Assembly (NCBI RefSeq): GCF_030915525.1
Contig: NZ_CP133269.1
Span: 2,391,001-2,455,000, forward strand
Reading direction: 5' to 3'
Origin: Neobacillus sp. PS2-9
GTDB taxonomy: Bacteria; Bacillota; Bacilli; Bacillales; Cytobacillaceae
Length of the DNA stretch: 64,000 bases
Shown here one piece after another: positions 35,509 to 44,226 of this stretch. A model generated the notes under the pieces. It searched no databases and was not told the DNA's origin. It worked only from the letters and a program-made list of their open reading frames with translations. Within the stretch, counting starts at the first letter, position 1; each line of letters opens with the position of its first letter. The translations under genes were made by a program, and so were the position numbers.

Positions 35509-37053
35509 ATGGATCAATCAAAAGCTGAGGCTAAACGTCCTCCATACGGGATTATTGCGGTCTTAATGATTGGAGCCTTTATTGCATTCTTAAATAACAC
35601 ATTACTAAATATCGCACTACCTTCCATTATGAAGGATTTAGAAATTGAAGCTTCGACGGTTCAATGGCTAACAACTGGATTTATGTTAGTAAATGGAATT
35701 CTTATTCCATTATCAGCATTTTTAATTCAAAAATTCTCTGTTCGTCAACTTTTCTTAGCAGCAATGATTTTATTTACAGTCGGTACTGTTTTAGCTGGAT
35801 TTGCGCATGCTTTCCCGCTATTACTAACCGGTCGGATGATTCAGGCTTCTGGTTCTGCCATAATGATGCCTTTATTAATGAACGTAATGTTAACTAGCTT
35901 TCCGGTTGAAAAACGTGGAATGGCGATGGGCGTATTTGGATTAGTATTAATGTTTGCCCCAGCTATTGGACCGACATTATCAGGCTGGATTATTGAACAC
36001 TATGATTGGAGAATGCTTTTCCATTTTATTACGCCAATCGCGATTATTGTCGTATTAATTGGATTCTTCTTACTTAAAGATAAAAAAGGAAAAGTTGATA
36101 TCAAACTTGATTTCTTATCTGTTATCTTATCTAGCGTAGGGTTTGGTGGAATATTATATGGATTTAGTTCTGCTGGTAAGGACGGATGGGACAGTCCAAA
36201 GGTATACGGCACGCTTGCAATTGGTGTCATTGCCTTAGTAACCTTTATTTTACGTCAATTAAATCAAGAAAGACCATTGCTTAATTTTAGAATCTACAAA
36301 TACCCAATGTTCGCATTATCGTCAGCGATTTCCATGGTTGTTACTATGGCAATGTTTTCAGGGATGCTTCTTTTGCCAATTTATGTTCAAACGATTCGAG
36401 GAATATCTCCGATAGATGCTGGATTATTGTTGTTACCTGGGGCAATCGTAATGGCTATTATGATGCCGATTACTGGTAAATTATTTGATAAGTTTGGCGG
36501 ACGACTACTGGCTATCATTGGTTTATCGATTACAGTGATCACAAGTTATCTTCTTAGTAATTTAACTCTTGATATGTCTTATAAACACTTAATATTTTTA
36601 TACACTTTGCGTATGTTTGGTATGTCAATGGTAAATATGCCGGTTACAACTAATGGTTTAAACCAGTTGCCGGCAAGATTTTACCCACATGGTACAGCGA
36701 TGAATAATACCATGCAACAAGTTTCAGGTGCTATTGGTACGGCTTTATTGGTAACAGTAATGACAACCCGTGCGAAAACACACGCAACGGAACTTGTTGC
36801 GGCAGCCAAGGCCAAGATGCTTAGCAATCCGCCGACAACAGCGATTACTGAGGCTATGAAATTAAAAATGCAACACGACATCCAAATGAAAGCTATGCTT
36901 GAAGGGATAAATGATGCGTTCTACGTAAGTGTCTTTATCGCTGGTCTTGCTTTAGTCCTTGCACTTTTCATTAAACGTGCAAAACAAGCAGAAGACCCAG
37001 GTGAAGCTAAGCCAGCAGGCAATAAAGTAACTGCAAAGCTAGCTGAAAATTAA
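35509..37053 (+). CDS. DHA2-type MFS multidrug efflux transporter
   Basis: A 514-residue, 14-helix drug:proton antiporter of the EmrB/QacA type. Family motifs are visible: LNIALPSIMKDL and TVQWLTTGFMLVNGILIP at the N-terminus, GRMIQASGSAIMMPL, and motif C-like GLVLMFAPAIGPTLSGWI. GGGGGAAATTCA precedes the ATG. Control by the divergent TetR gene is likely. The substrate is unknown. Confidence 0.9.
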   Translation: MDQSKAEAKRPPYGIIAVLMIGAFIAFLNNTLLNIALPSIMKDLEIEASTVQWLTTGFMLVNGILIPLSAFLIQKFSVRQLFLAAMILFTVGTVLAGFAHAFPLLLTGRMIQASGSAIMMPLLMNVMLTSFPVEKRGMAMGVFGLVLMFAPAIGPTLSGWIIEHYDWRMLFHFITPIAIIVVLIGFFLLKDKKGKVDIKLDFLSVILSSVGFGGILYGFSSAGKDGWDSPKVYGTLAIGVIALVTFILRQLNQERPLLNFRIYKYPMFALSSAISMVVTMAMFSGMLLLPIYVQTIRGISPIDAGLLLLPGAIVMAIMMPITGKLFDKFGGRLLAIIGLSITVITSYLLSNLTLDMSYKHLIFLYTLRMFGMSMVNMPVTTNGLNQLPARFYPHGTAMNNTMQQVSGAIGTALLVTVMTTRAKTHATELVAAAKAKMLSNPPTTAITEAMKLKMQHDIQMKAMLEGINDAFYVSVFIAGLALVLALFIKRAKQAEDPGEAKPAGNKVTAKLAEN

Positions 37054-37059
37054 GGATTT

Positions 37060-37095
37060 AAGTGCCAAGCACAAAAGTGCCTGGCGCTTTTTTTA
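37060..37095 (+). terminator. Rho-independent terminator
   Basis: AGTGCCAAGCAC / GTGCCTGGCGCT stem with an AAAA loop and T run. Confidence 0.8.
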
Positions 37096-37174
37096 TTTTA
37101 AGACTATCCTATATTTGCTTTTTAGGGGAAAATACTCAATATTAGTAAGGGAAGTTATATTAGGAGGATGCTTT

Positions 37175-37633
37175 ATGGTGAATTTTTCAGATGCTTACAT
37201 TGAACGTTGTGATAAAGAAACAGAAAATATGATAAAGAATGAAACAGGGGCTTTTTTATCTCAACCACTCACTTACTTGAAAAAGAATAAGAATGAGTTT
37301 ATCTATCTAGAGTCAAACTGGTTTGAAGCGATTAGAGTAGAAGCTGTTTCGTTAGAGGTTGATGATGTGTTTGGAACCTATGACGTGATGTTAGGGCTAA
37401 AGCTTCAAAAGAAATTCGATAAAACATTAAATGAACATCTAAATACAACTTTACATGGAAATGAAGCCAAATTTGATTTGATTTTTAGTCAAGATGATGG
37501 CCTATGGAATTTAAACTTTGCTTTGAATTATGTTAAAGGTTTTAAGGAAGATATGACCTTAAATGAAGCGTTCCAAGTAATTTATCAATTCCTAAATAAT
37601 TTAGTGGAAGCAGTTAAAGTAGGAAAAAGTTAA
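37175..37633 (+). CDS. Hypothetical protein
   Basis: A 152-residue soluble acidic protein. The ATG at 37175 has AGGAGGATGCTTT upstream; the longer frame from 37115 contains this site and is rejected. No motif is recognised; alternating hydrophobic strands in the middle (AIRVEAVSLEVDDVFGTYD) and an amphipathic C-terminal helix suggest an alpha/beta fold. It is monocistronic, between two terminators. Confidence 0.6.
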   Translation: MVNFSDAYIERCDKETENMIKNETGAFLSQPLTYLKKNKNEFIYLESNWFEAIRVEAVSLEVDDVFGTYDVMLGLKLQKKFDKTLNEHLNTTLHGNEAKFDLIFSQDDGLWNLNFALNYVKGFKEDMTLNEAFQVIYQFLNNLVEAVKVGKS

Positions 37634-37670
37634 AAAAATAACCAGCTATTTTAGCTGGTTATTTTTTCAT
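37634..37670 (+). terminator. Rho-independent terminator
   Basis: ATAACCAGCT / AGCTGGTTAT stem followed by TTTTTT. Confidence 0.85.
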
Positions 37671-37802
37671 TTGTAATTACCTCACTAGGAAATTTATTAG
37701 TATGTCTTAATGATAAGTTTTCAAGCTTAATTTATTATTAAGATACGGTAGTAGTTGTGAATTAACTTTCAATATAAATAGAATTAAGATGGAGGGGGAA
37801 CG

Positions 37803-38570
37803 GTGCGAGTTATTTCCTTATGCCCGAGTAACACAGAAATTATAGAATATTTAGGTCTGACACATCTATTGGTCGGGGTGGATGATTTTTCTGATTGGCC
37901 TGAGACTATTGCCAGTCTTCCAAAATTGGGGCCAGATTTATCGATAAATATGAATCTAGTAGAAAAATTAAACCCTGACATGGTTCTAGCTTCTTTAAGT
38001 GTCCCAGGAATGGAGAAGAATGTTAATCAATTAAAGGAACGTGGGATTCCTCACATTATCTTGAATCCACAATCGCTATCGGATATAGAACATGACCTTA
38101 TTACCACTGCAGAGGTGCTGGGATATCCGGAACGAGGTATGCGAGCTGCCGAACGGTTTCGTACTAGAGTCGCAAAGGTAAAACAGAAAGGTTCGAATAA
38201 TCATCGTACACTCAAGCTATATTGGGAATGGTGGCCGAGGCCGGTTTTTACGCCAGGAAAGCTAAATTGGCTTACCGAAATTTCGGAATTAGCAGGTGCA
38301 GTCAATTTATTTCAAGATGTAGAATTCGCAAGTGTCCAAACAGATTGGGAAGACGTGTTGAGACGACAACCAGATTATATTTGTCTTGTTTGGGTGGGGG
38401 TTAGAAGGGATAAAGTCCAAAAAAGTATCATCAAAAAACGTCCAGGATTTGAAAAATTGAAGCATCTTAATGATGAGCGCATTCTTATTTTAGAAGAAGA
38501 ACTTTATTGTAGACCTTCACCAAGACTACTTGATGGTTTAGAAAAGTTAATCGGATTGATTCAAAAATAA
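37803..38570 (+). CDS. BtuF-like cobalamin/siderophore-binding fold protein without signal peptide
   Basis: A 255-residue protein of the periplasmic-binding family used for cobalamin or ferric siderophores: RVISLCPSNTEIIEYLGL, VGVDDFSDWP, VEKLNPDMVLAS and WEDVLRRQPDYICLVW. The first residues are already the first beta strand, so there is no signal peptide or lipobox and the product should be cytoplasmic. The start is GTG with GGAGGGGG upstream. No ABC permease or ATPase is adjacent. Cytoplasmic versions of this fold exist in bacilli with unclear function. Confidence 0.78.
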   Translation: MRVISLCPSNTEIIEYLGLTHLLVGVDDFSDWPETIASLPKLGPDLSINMNLVEKLNPDMVLASLSVPGMEKNVNQLKERGIPHIILNPQSLSDIEHDLITTAEVLGYPERGMRAAERFRTRVAKVKQKGSNNHRTLKLYWEWWPRPVFTPGKLNWLTEISELAGAVNLFQDVEFASVQTDWEDVLRRQPDYICLVWVGVRRDKVQKSIIKKRPGFEKLKHLNDERILILEEELYCRPSPRLLDGLEKLIGLIQK

Positions 38571-38602
38571 GAGCCTTTGATTTACATGCAAAGGGTTCCG
38601 TT
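38571..38602 (+). terminator. Weak terminator
   Basis: GCCTTTG / CAAAGGG stem followed by TTCCGTTTT after the BtuF-like gene. Confidence 0.45.
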
Positions 38603-38716
38603 TTCGAGTGCTTTGTTATTAAAAGACACAAGAATTGACGTAGCTGCTGATTCCCGCATCTAGGATTAAGAGAGCCCGCACTTATCGGTTGGGCGATCAG
38701 GTTAAGCACCCGAGGC

Positions 38717-38871
38717 GATAAATAGACGGAAAAATACCGCTTATTGATTCAAAAAATTCGAAAACGGGAGATTTTTTTTTGCTTAAGCGGAAAAACTCCC
38801 CTTATTCACCCCCGAAATGAGCTTCATTTTGCATTTAACCGGAAAATCTCCCCTTATTTTACTTTTGCTGG
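38717..38871. repeat. AAGCGGA-type intergenic repeat region
   Basis: Four related motifs (GACGGAAAAATACCGCTTAT, AAAACGGGAGATTTTTTTTT, AAGCGGAAAAACTCCCCTTA, AACCGGAAAATCTCCCCTTA) spaced about 35-50 bp apart. It is the same family as at 8069-8262. There is no coding potential. Confidence 0.55.
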
Positions 38872-38936
38872 TTACTTGAAAAAGGACAAGTTATCTTTTT
38901 TTAAGGGGAGTAAGTATAATTTTAAAAATCCAAGAG

Positions 38937-38986
38937 AACCTCATTTAAATGTATTACGGTGAACCGTATCACAAGTAAATGAGGTT
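38937..38986. repeat. 50-bp palindromic repeat, copy 1
   Basis: Arms AACCTCATTTA and TAAATGAGGTT enclose a CGGTGAACCG core. Related copies lie at 39292-39338 and 52208-52255. The T run after the right arm would let it act as a terminator. Confidence 0.65.
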
Positions 38987-39091
38987 TTTGAGGGAATATA
39001 GGAATCTAAACATTGAAAAATATTTAATCTATTTAATCCAGTTTTTAAATTGACTAGCACTGTGAAAGGATGTTGACAGGCAAATAAAGCA

Positions 39092-39135
39092 AAAAGGCTG
39101 ACTAAAAAACAGAAATTTCTTTTAGCCAGCCTTTT
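39092..39135. terminator. Bidirectional terminator
   Basis: 16-bp arms AAAAGGCTGACTAAAA (39092-39107) and TTTTAGCCAGCCTTTT (39120-39135) with one mismatch. It sits right after the stop of the decayed minus-strand gene. Confidence 0.75.
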
Positions 39136-39138
39136 GGA

Positions 39139-39290
39139 TTATGCAGTTTTGGAAATGATTTGGTTATTTTCTAATAAGGCCCTTGATTCATCATTTTTTA
39201 GTTCAGCTTTCAAAACCCCTATGTTAATGTAAAAAGTCCAGTAAATAAAAATGAAAAAATTGGGCCATAAGTGAGCCAGATAAATATAGA
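39139..39290 (-). pseudogene. C-terminal remnant of a membrane protein gene
   Basis: The minus strand reads as about 50 sense codons ending in TAA at 39139, directly before a terminator. The peptide has a hydrophobic helix (LWPNFFIFIYWTFYINIGVL) and a charged tail (KAELKNDESRALLENNQ). Upstream the frame runs into the 50-bp repeat copy 2, where the coding sequence appears truncated. The family is not recognised. Confidence 0.4.
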
Positions 39291-39291
39291 A

Positions 39292-39338
39292 AACCTCATT
39301 TAGATTACGAAGAACTATATCATAAGTAAAAGAAAGTT
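39292..39338. repeat. 50-bp repeat, copy 2
   Basis: AACCTCATTTAGATTACGAA, then CATAAGTAAA; same family as 38937-38986 and 52208-52255 but with a degraded right arm. It marks the break of the membrane-protein remnant. Confidence 0.55.
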
Positions 39339-39351
39339 TCTTTGTGTAATT

Positions 39352-39380
39352 AAAGCCGGCTGCGATCAGCAGTCGGCTTT
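39352..39380. terminator. Stem-loop, probable terminator of the quinone reductase-like gene
   Basis: AAAGCCGGCTG / CAGTCGGCTTT hairpin downstream of the minus-strand dehydrogenase; usable in either direction. Confidence 0.6.
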
Positions 39381-39462
39381 ATATTTATATCCAATTGCAA
39401 TTATCGAATCACCGATATATCGGGAAACCTCATTGTTTTTTATACTCTCTGCAAACAGGTTT

Positions 39463-40491
39463 TTAAACAAAACCTTCTAGTACAATTTTACCAATCGTCC
39501 TATTGCTCTCCAAAAATTTGTGGGCTTGACGGAGATTTTCTGCTGAGATCGGTCCAAGGACTTCGGCCAGTGTTGTCTTTAATTTTTGATGGTCCACAGC
39601 ATCAGCAATACGATTAAGCAATAGATGCTGCTCAATCATATCATCTGTTTCGTAAACAGGGCGAGTAAACATAAACTCCCACACGAAGGTGACGCTTTTT
39701 TGCTTAAGCAATTTGAGGTCCAGCGGAGAGGTTGGATCATCAATTGCGCACACAACTCCTTGCGGAGAAATAGCTTCGCTAATACCGGCCCAGTGTTTTT
39801 CCAAAGCATTCAGGCAAAAAATGTACGGAACGTTTGTAAATCCAATTGCTTGAAGTTGTGGAAGGAGCGGGTCATGGTGATTAATGGTATAGTCCGCGCC
39901 CATTGATTTAACCCAGCTAACAGTTTCCGATCGGGAAGCAGTCCCGATTACAGTAAGCCCAGCTTGTTTTGCAAGCTGAGTGGCAATGGAACCTACACCC
40001 CCGGCTGCACCAATGATCAGCAGAGGCTTTCCTTTGTTAGGGCCCGGATCTTGGGAAATAGACATTCGGGTAAATAACGCTTCCCAAGCTGTAATGGAGG
40101 TTAGGGGAAGAGCTGCGGCTTCCACAAAACTTAAGGAAACAGGTTTGCGCCCAACGATTCGTTCATCGACTAGATGGTATTCACTGTTTCCGCCTTGTCG
40201 TGCAATACTGCCAGCATAAAAAACTTCATCTCCCGGACGAAACAATGAACAGTCCGGTCCTGTCTCTTCGACGACTCCTGCTACATCCCAACCTAGAATT
40301 TTAGGAACTTCCTCAACTCTTTCTTTAGGAGCTCGTACCTTTGTATCAACAGGATTGACCGATATGGCCGCAACTTTGACCAAAATGTCACGACCCGTTG
40401 CTTTTGGTTTTTCTACAACTACGTCCACCAGGCTTTGGGGATTGTCAATTGGAAGGTAACGAGTTAATCCTACCGCCTTCATTGTATTCAT
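39463..40491 (-). CDS. Zinc-binding-type alcohol dehydrogenase / quinone oxidoreductase family protein
   Basis: NADPH-dependent medium-chain reductase of the quinone oxidoreductase/ZADH group, 342 residues. A GroES-like N-terminal domain (VKVAAISVNPVDTKVR) precedes the nucleotide-binding LLIIGAAGGVGSIATQLAKQAG. The zinc-ligand Cys set of true alcohol dehydrogenases is missing, so quinone or enone reduction is more likely. The ATG at 40491 has GGAAAGGATG upstream; a GTG at 40500 is the alternative. It is monocistronic. Confidence 0.85.
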   Translation of the reverse strand: MNTMKAVGLTRYLPIDNPQSLVDVVVEKPKATGRDILVKVAAISVNPVDTKVRAPKERVEEVPKILGWDVAGVVEETGPDCSLFRPGDEVFYAGSIARQGGNSEYHLVDERIVGRKPVSLSFVEAAALPLTSITAWEALFTRMSISQDPGPNKGKPLLIIGAAGGVGSIATQLAKQAGLTVIGTASRSETVSWVKSMGADYTINHHDPLLPQLQAIGFTNVPYIFCLNALEKHWAGISEAISPQGVVCAIDDPTSPLDLKLLKQKSVTFVWEFMFTRPVYETDDMIEQHLLLNRIADAVDHQKLKTTLAEVLGPISAENLRQAHKFLESNRTIGKIVLEGFV

Positions 40492-40621
40492 GATGAACAC
40501 ATCCTTTCCTTATTAGTATACTCGTTATTAGTAATGGCTTAAAATAATTACTATTAGCCTATAGTTTCTAAGCATCACTGAAATTTAGTGTTAATATAGA
40601 TGTGAATGAGGTGTTAATAGT

Positions 40622-41128
40622 ATGGAAGATATAACCTTAAGTTCACTGCTGGACGTCATTGGTGAATTATTTTCGGATGAAATTTCGATTGCTGTTTCTA
40701 ATACAAAAGAATATATCTACTATCGGCCAAGTAAACGAATTGATTTGAAAATTAGCGCCGGAGATCCTATAAAGGAAGGAACCATTATCCATAAAGCAAT
40801 GGTGACGAAGCAAAAGTTCTCAGAGTTTATTAATAGGGATATTTTTGGTATTCCTTATCTTGGAACGGCCGTACCATTTTTATATAATGAAAATCTTGAG
40901 GGTTGATTGGTGGCAATTTATCCAGCTTTAACCGATGGAAAATCAGTCGTTACCTTAAAAACAACGGACGGCTGGATTCCTTTTTTTAATCTAATGTCTG
41001 ATAACATGGAAGTATTTAAGCAGTATAATGCTAATGATTCCTTTAAGAAATGGTTATCCGATATGGTCTTTGCACTAACATACAATACAGATGAGGACGT
41101 ATACTCCAGTAGCCCGAAAATTAGCTGA
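40622..41128 (+). pseudogene. Signal-sensing domain protein interrupted by TGA
   Basis: Both halves are in the same frame, split only by TGA at 40904-40906 within YNENLEG-stop-LVAIYPALTD. The N-terminal part (YIYYRPSKRIDLKISAGDPI, VTKQKFSEFINRDIFGIPYLG) resembles the sensory domain that precedes LytTR or histidine-kinase outputs in bacilli. The expected output domain is absent; the tail after GWIPFF is unlike it and ends early. GAGGTG precedes the ATG. Family assignment is from memory and moderate. Confidence 0.5.
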
Positions 41129-41178
41129 TGTGCGTAATGAAAGTAGATGTAAATATATATTTTAGTTATGAGTTTATT

Positions 41179-41223
41179 AGAGGGTGTTCTCACGTCAAAA
41201 GGACGTAGGGGCATCCTCTTTTA
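41179..41223 (+). terminator. Long hairpin terminator
   Basis: 18-bp arms (41179-41196 and 41201-41218) in which all deviations are G-T pairs or transitions, a 4-base loop and a T run; located between the broken sensory gene and the broken radC gene. Confidence 0.7.
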
Positions 41224-41246
41224 ATTTGCTAAAGGAGAGATGTCAT

Positions 41247-41699
41247 ATGAAAAAATCAGCTGCTAAAAGAGTAAATACCGTATCAGTAAAGCTTGTTAAG
41301 GAGTCTAGCCTTCTATATAAGGAGCGTTCTGTTAGGTCGCCTGAAGTTGGTTATCAACTAATGAAGTTGTTCTTAGCAGACAAAGACCGTGAGCATTGAA
41401 TTGTTTTATCCCTTGATACAAAGAACCAGCCAGTCTCCATTAATATTTGCCATATTGGCAGCCTAAACGCTAGTATTGTCCATCCTAGGTAAGTAATGAA
41501 ATCGGCAATATTGTCAAATGCAGCTTCAATCCTTGTTGATCATAATCACTCCTCTGGAAAGGCGGAACAAAGCAAGGAAGATGTTGAAGTCACGAAAAGA
41601 TTAGTTGAAGCAGGTAAAATTATTGGCATAGATGTAATTGACCATATAATCGTTGGCGATGATACCTTCACTTCGTTGAAAGAGCAAAGTGTAATCTAA
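41247..41699 (+). pseudogene. RadC-like JAB-domain protein with two internal stops
   Basis: A RadC/JAB metalloprotease-fold gene of about 150 codons read in one frame with TGA at 41397 and TAA at 41490. The metal motif HNHSSGKAEQS (family: HNHPSG) and the following EVTKRLVEAGKIIGIDVIDH are clear, and IGSLNASIVHPR before the second stop matches the family. Between the stops the frame still reads LSLDTKNQPVSINICHIGSL. AGGAGAGA precedes the ATG. Confidence 0.8.
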
Positions 41700-41715
41700 A
41701 AGGGGTAAAAAAACA

Positions 41716-42204
41716 GTGAGAACAACAAAAAGCACGATAAAAACAGAAGTCACTTATGATGATGAAATGAAAAACAAGTATCTTATTAGGAAAGAGTGGG
41801 ACAGGAAAAAGAAAAAAGCGGGTCAGGCAGATGAAATTATGCAAGACCAAACAACGATGTATGTCATTAATAACCTTTCTAAATTGGAATACGTTGTTGT
41901 AGATATTGTAAATCTATTTCCATCTATTAAAGGAGATGAAAAGAAAGAGTCTGTTATTGAAAATTTGAAATGTATTCAAGAAGCTATCGCAAGAGTAGAT
42001 GATGTCATTATTGCGGTTGGAAAAGGAGCAGAGATAAACAAGAAAGCAGTTGAACGGTTAAACACGATTTTAGCTATATTGCTAGACAAGAAAGCAAACA
42101 TTTTTCAAATAGAAGCGAATTTTGGTCGGAAAGGTTTCCATCCTCTCTATCCTGCCCTGAAGCATCAGTGGAAATTAGTACCGTATGACGATGTCATAAT
42201 GTGA
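41716..42204 (+). CDS. DUF1643-like protein
   Basis: A 162-residue protein resembling the DUF1643 family: an N-terminal YLIRKEWDRKKKKAG, a central TTMYVINNLSKLEYVVVDIVNLFPSI and a C-terminal FGRKGFHPLYPALKHQWKLVPY. The start is GTG at 41716, preceded by AAAAGGGG. Its function is unknown; such genes are common in mobile or accessory regions. It immediately follows the broken radC gene. Confidence 0.7.
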   Translation: MRTTKSTIKTEVTYDDEMKNKYLIRKEWDRKKKKAGQADEIMQDQTTMYVINNLSKLEYVVVDIVNLFPSIKGDEKKESVIENLKCIQEAIARVDDVIIAVGKGAEINKKAVERLNTILAILLDKKANIFQIEANFGRKGFHPLYPALKHQWKLVPYDDVIM

Positions 42205-42238
42205 ACCAATAATATTATTATTCGAAAGGAGTCACGCT

Positions 42239-42496
42239 ATGTTTGGTATAGAGCAATTAATAGATTTTATGGGAGAAAAATTTGGTGTAGCAGTTGAATC
42301 AAATGAGATAGGCGAGGAAACGGTACTGCTATATCACGAGGAACTAGACGAGAAACTCATTTCAGAGGATGTGTTGCAAATATTACCGAACCCAGTTTCA
42401 TTTCACATATATATATATAATTCAGAATCAGAGTGGGTTATTGGAATTGCCTTAGAAGCAGAAACCAATAATCCACTCTTTTTAGTTTGTCTATAA
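42239..42496 (+). CDS. Small hypothetical protein
   Basis: An 85-residue acidic soluble protein starting MFGIEQLIDFMGEKFGV, with CGAAAGGAG before the ATG. No domain is recognised. It follows the DUF1643-like gene by 35 bp and could be its operon partner. About 300 bp without a clear gene follow. Confidence 0.55.
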   Translation: MFGIEQLIDFMGEKFGVAVESNEIGEETVLLYHEELDEKLISEDVLQILPNPVSFHIYIYNSESEWVIGIALEAETNNPLFLVCL

Positions 42497-42545
42497 GATG
42501 GGAGAAGGTTATCAGCAAAGATTGTAATAGTTAATAAAAGTAATT

Positions 42546-42700
42546 AAAGGAGGTGATAGGAAGTGTGGGAATCCAGTCATGGTTACGGTTGCAACTGAAA
42601 TAATAAAGGAAGTTACCAAAAATGATTAATAAAATGGATTAAAAATGCCTTGGTTTAGTAGTGTTGGACCCTTCGAACATTTTAATTTTTAATGATGGGT
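42546..42700 (+). other. Gene-poor stretch with an orphan ribosome site
   Basis: AAAGGAGGTGATAGGAA is an unusually strong ribosome site, but the downstream frames close after 11-20 codons (from GTG at 42563: WESSHGYGCN after the start Met). It may be the ruined start of a short sporulation-type peptide gene. A terminator follows at 42708. Confidence 0.3.
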
Positions 42701-42707
42701 AGAAAAA

Positions 42708-42758
42708 AAGCACCTTCCTTTGATCTGCCCCGTACAGTTAAGTGAAGGTGCTTCTTTT
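42708..42758. terminator. Bidirectional terminator
   Basis: AAGCACCTTC / GAAGGTGCTT stem with a 25-base loop, preceded by A and followed by T residues, between convergent transcripts. Confidence 0.7.
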
Positions 42759-42801
42759 CTAATAGGTTTTGTAAAGCAACATTGTAAATGTAAGCTTATG
42801 C

Positions 42802-43191
42802 TTAATTGTTTAATTCCGAAATATCCATTTCTTTTATGATTTCTGCTATCCGATTTTTTCCCCATTCATACATCATTTCAACGATAGGAAGTAAAGTCAT
42901 CCCCAATTCAGTCATGGAATATTCCACTTTCGGTGGAACTTCTGGATAAACCTCGCGATGAACTATTCCATCTTCCATCAGTTCTCTTAATTGATTCGTT
43001 AATATTTTATGAGATATTTTTGGAAAAAGCCTTTGGAGATCACTGAATCGCTGTGGTCCTTCTACCCCCAAATGCCATAAAATAACAATTTTCTATTTGC
43101 CACTTATAATTGATAAGGTAAGTTCTTTTTCACAATTATAATCACCATTTATGATCTTTTCTTTAACTTCATCTCTAAATGTATCTGGCAT
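42802..43191 (-). pseudogene. HxlR-family regulator with a premature TAG
   Basis: A complete HxlR winged-helix gene starting at ATG 43191 (GGAGG upstream) whose codon 33 is TAG (43093-43095). The family has SxxGGKWKxxILxxL at this spot, so a TGG (Trp) codon has become TAG. Downstream the frame is intact: [20 protein letters not shown] and [17 protein letters not shown]. It is divergent from a DJ-1-type gene that this family typically controls, so that gene may now be deregulated. Confidence 0.85.
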
Positions 43192-43339
43192 AAATTCTTA
43201 CCTCCTTATACGTATCAATTGTAACCTGTCGGTAACCTCCTTACAAAAAAGTGTATTCTTCACAGTGAAGAAAACAAGCAGTAGAATGAAATGGTCGTCT
43301 TACCGGCAAATCTTTTTCATTAATGAGGAGGAACTACAA

Positions 43340-43858
43340 ATGAGTAAAAAAGCACTTTTAATTATACCACCAGAACGTTTCAATGAAGACGAATTATTTC
43401 AACCAAAAGCGGAATTGGAAAGCAACGGAATTGATGTGACAATTGCAAGTACAAAAACAGGTGAAATCATAGGGGATTATGAAGGTAAAGCAACTGCTGA
43501 TGTCATTTTCTCAGACGTTTTTGCTTCTGACTATGATGTTGTATCTGTTATTGGTGGATCTGGTATGAACGATCATCTATGGGAAAATAAAGAATTACAA
43601 GACTACTTGAAACAAGCGTATACTAATAAAGTTCTTGTAACAGGAATTTGTGCAGTTGCGGTTACTGTGGCTAAAAAGGGTTTACTTACTGGAAGAGAAG
43701 CAACTTGCTATCCAGTAGATGTACAAAAAGACCAATTAAAATCGAATAAAGTAACATATGTTGAAAAGCATGTTGTTGCTCATGATGATATTATCACTGG
43801 TGATGGTCCAGATGGCGCTAAAGAATTTGGAGAAGCTTTAGTAAAAGCATTAAGCTAA
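43340..43858 (+). CDS. DJ-1/PfpI family protein
   Basis: A 172-residue DJ-1/PfpI-superfamily protein (deglycase, chaperone or amidase type). The nucleophile elbow is VTGICAVAV, with the supporting acid in LIIPPERF. GAGGAGG precedes the ATG at 43340; the long N-terminal extension back to 43151 runs through the regulator promoter and is rejected. It lies divergent to the broken HxlR regulator. Confidence 0.83.
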   Translation: MSKKALLIIPPERFNEDELFQPKAELESNGIDVTIASTKTGEIIGDYEGKATADVIFSDVFASDYDVVSVIGGSGMNDHLWENKELQDYLKQAYTNKVLVTGICAVAVTVAKKGLLTGREATCYPVDVQKDQLKSNKVTYVEKHVVAHDDIITGDGPDGAKEFGEALVKALS

Positions 43859-43891
43859 TTCTACATTTCCTCCCTGAATTTTCATATAATC

Positions 43892-43923
43892 AAAAGCCTA
43901 CGGAATTAATTCCCTAGGCTTTT
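43892..43923 (+). terminator. Rho-independent terminator
   Basis: AAAAGCCTA / TAGGCTTTT hairpin. The next ~300 bp up to 44227 show no gene or clear signal beyond a weak ACTTTTT/AAAAAGT dyad near 44050-44075. Confidence 0.7.
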
Positions 43924-44226
43924 GGCTATCCAAATGTAAGAAAAATACACAAAAAATTAACTCTGATTCAATATGAACCGTGTTACTATATTTATATAGT
44001 TTTACTAGGTCGTCTTTTAGTTGAATATCAATCGAAAAAAAGCCTCAACTTTTTGGTCATACTAAAAAAGTTAAGAGTAAACAGTTAAAAGCTTTCATAA
44101 TTGAAGCGGATAAGAGATTTAAAAGGGTATATTTTTTACACGATGCTGAGAGGGACATAAACTCCGCTGCCACCTTAAAAACTTTATAAAAGAAAGACAA
44201 ACTACTCATTATTTAGGGGGATGAAA

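Noticed and set aside
43151-43339. N-terminal extension of the DJ-1-type protein
   Set aside because: It would run through the divergent regulator start and promoter; a strong ribosome site supports the ATG at 43340.
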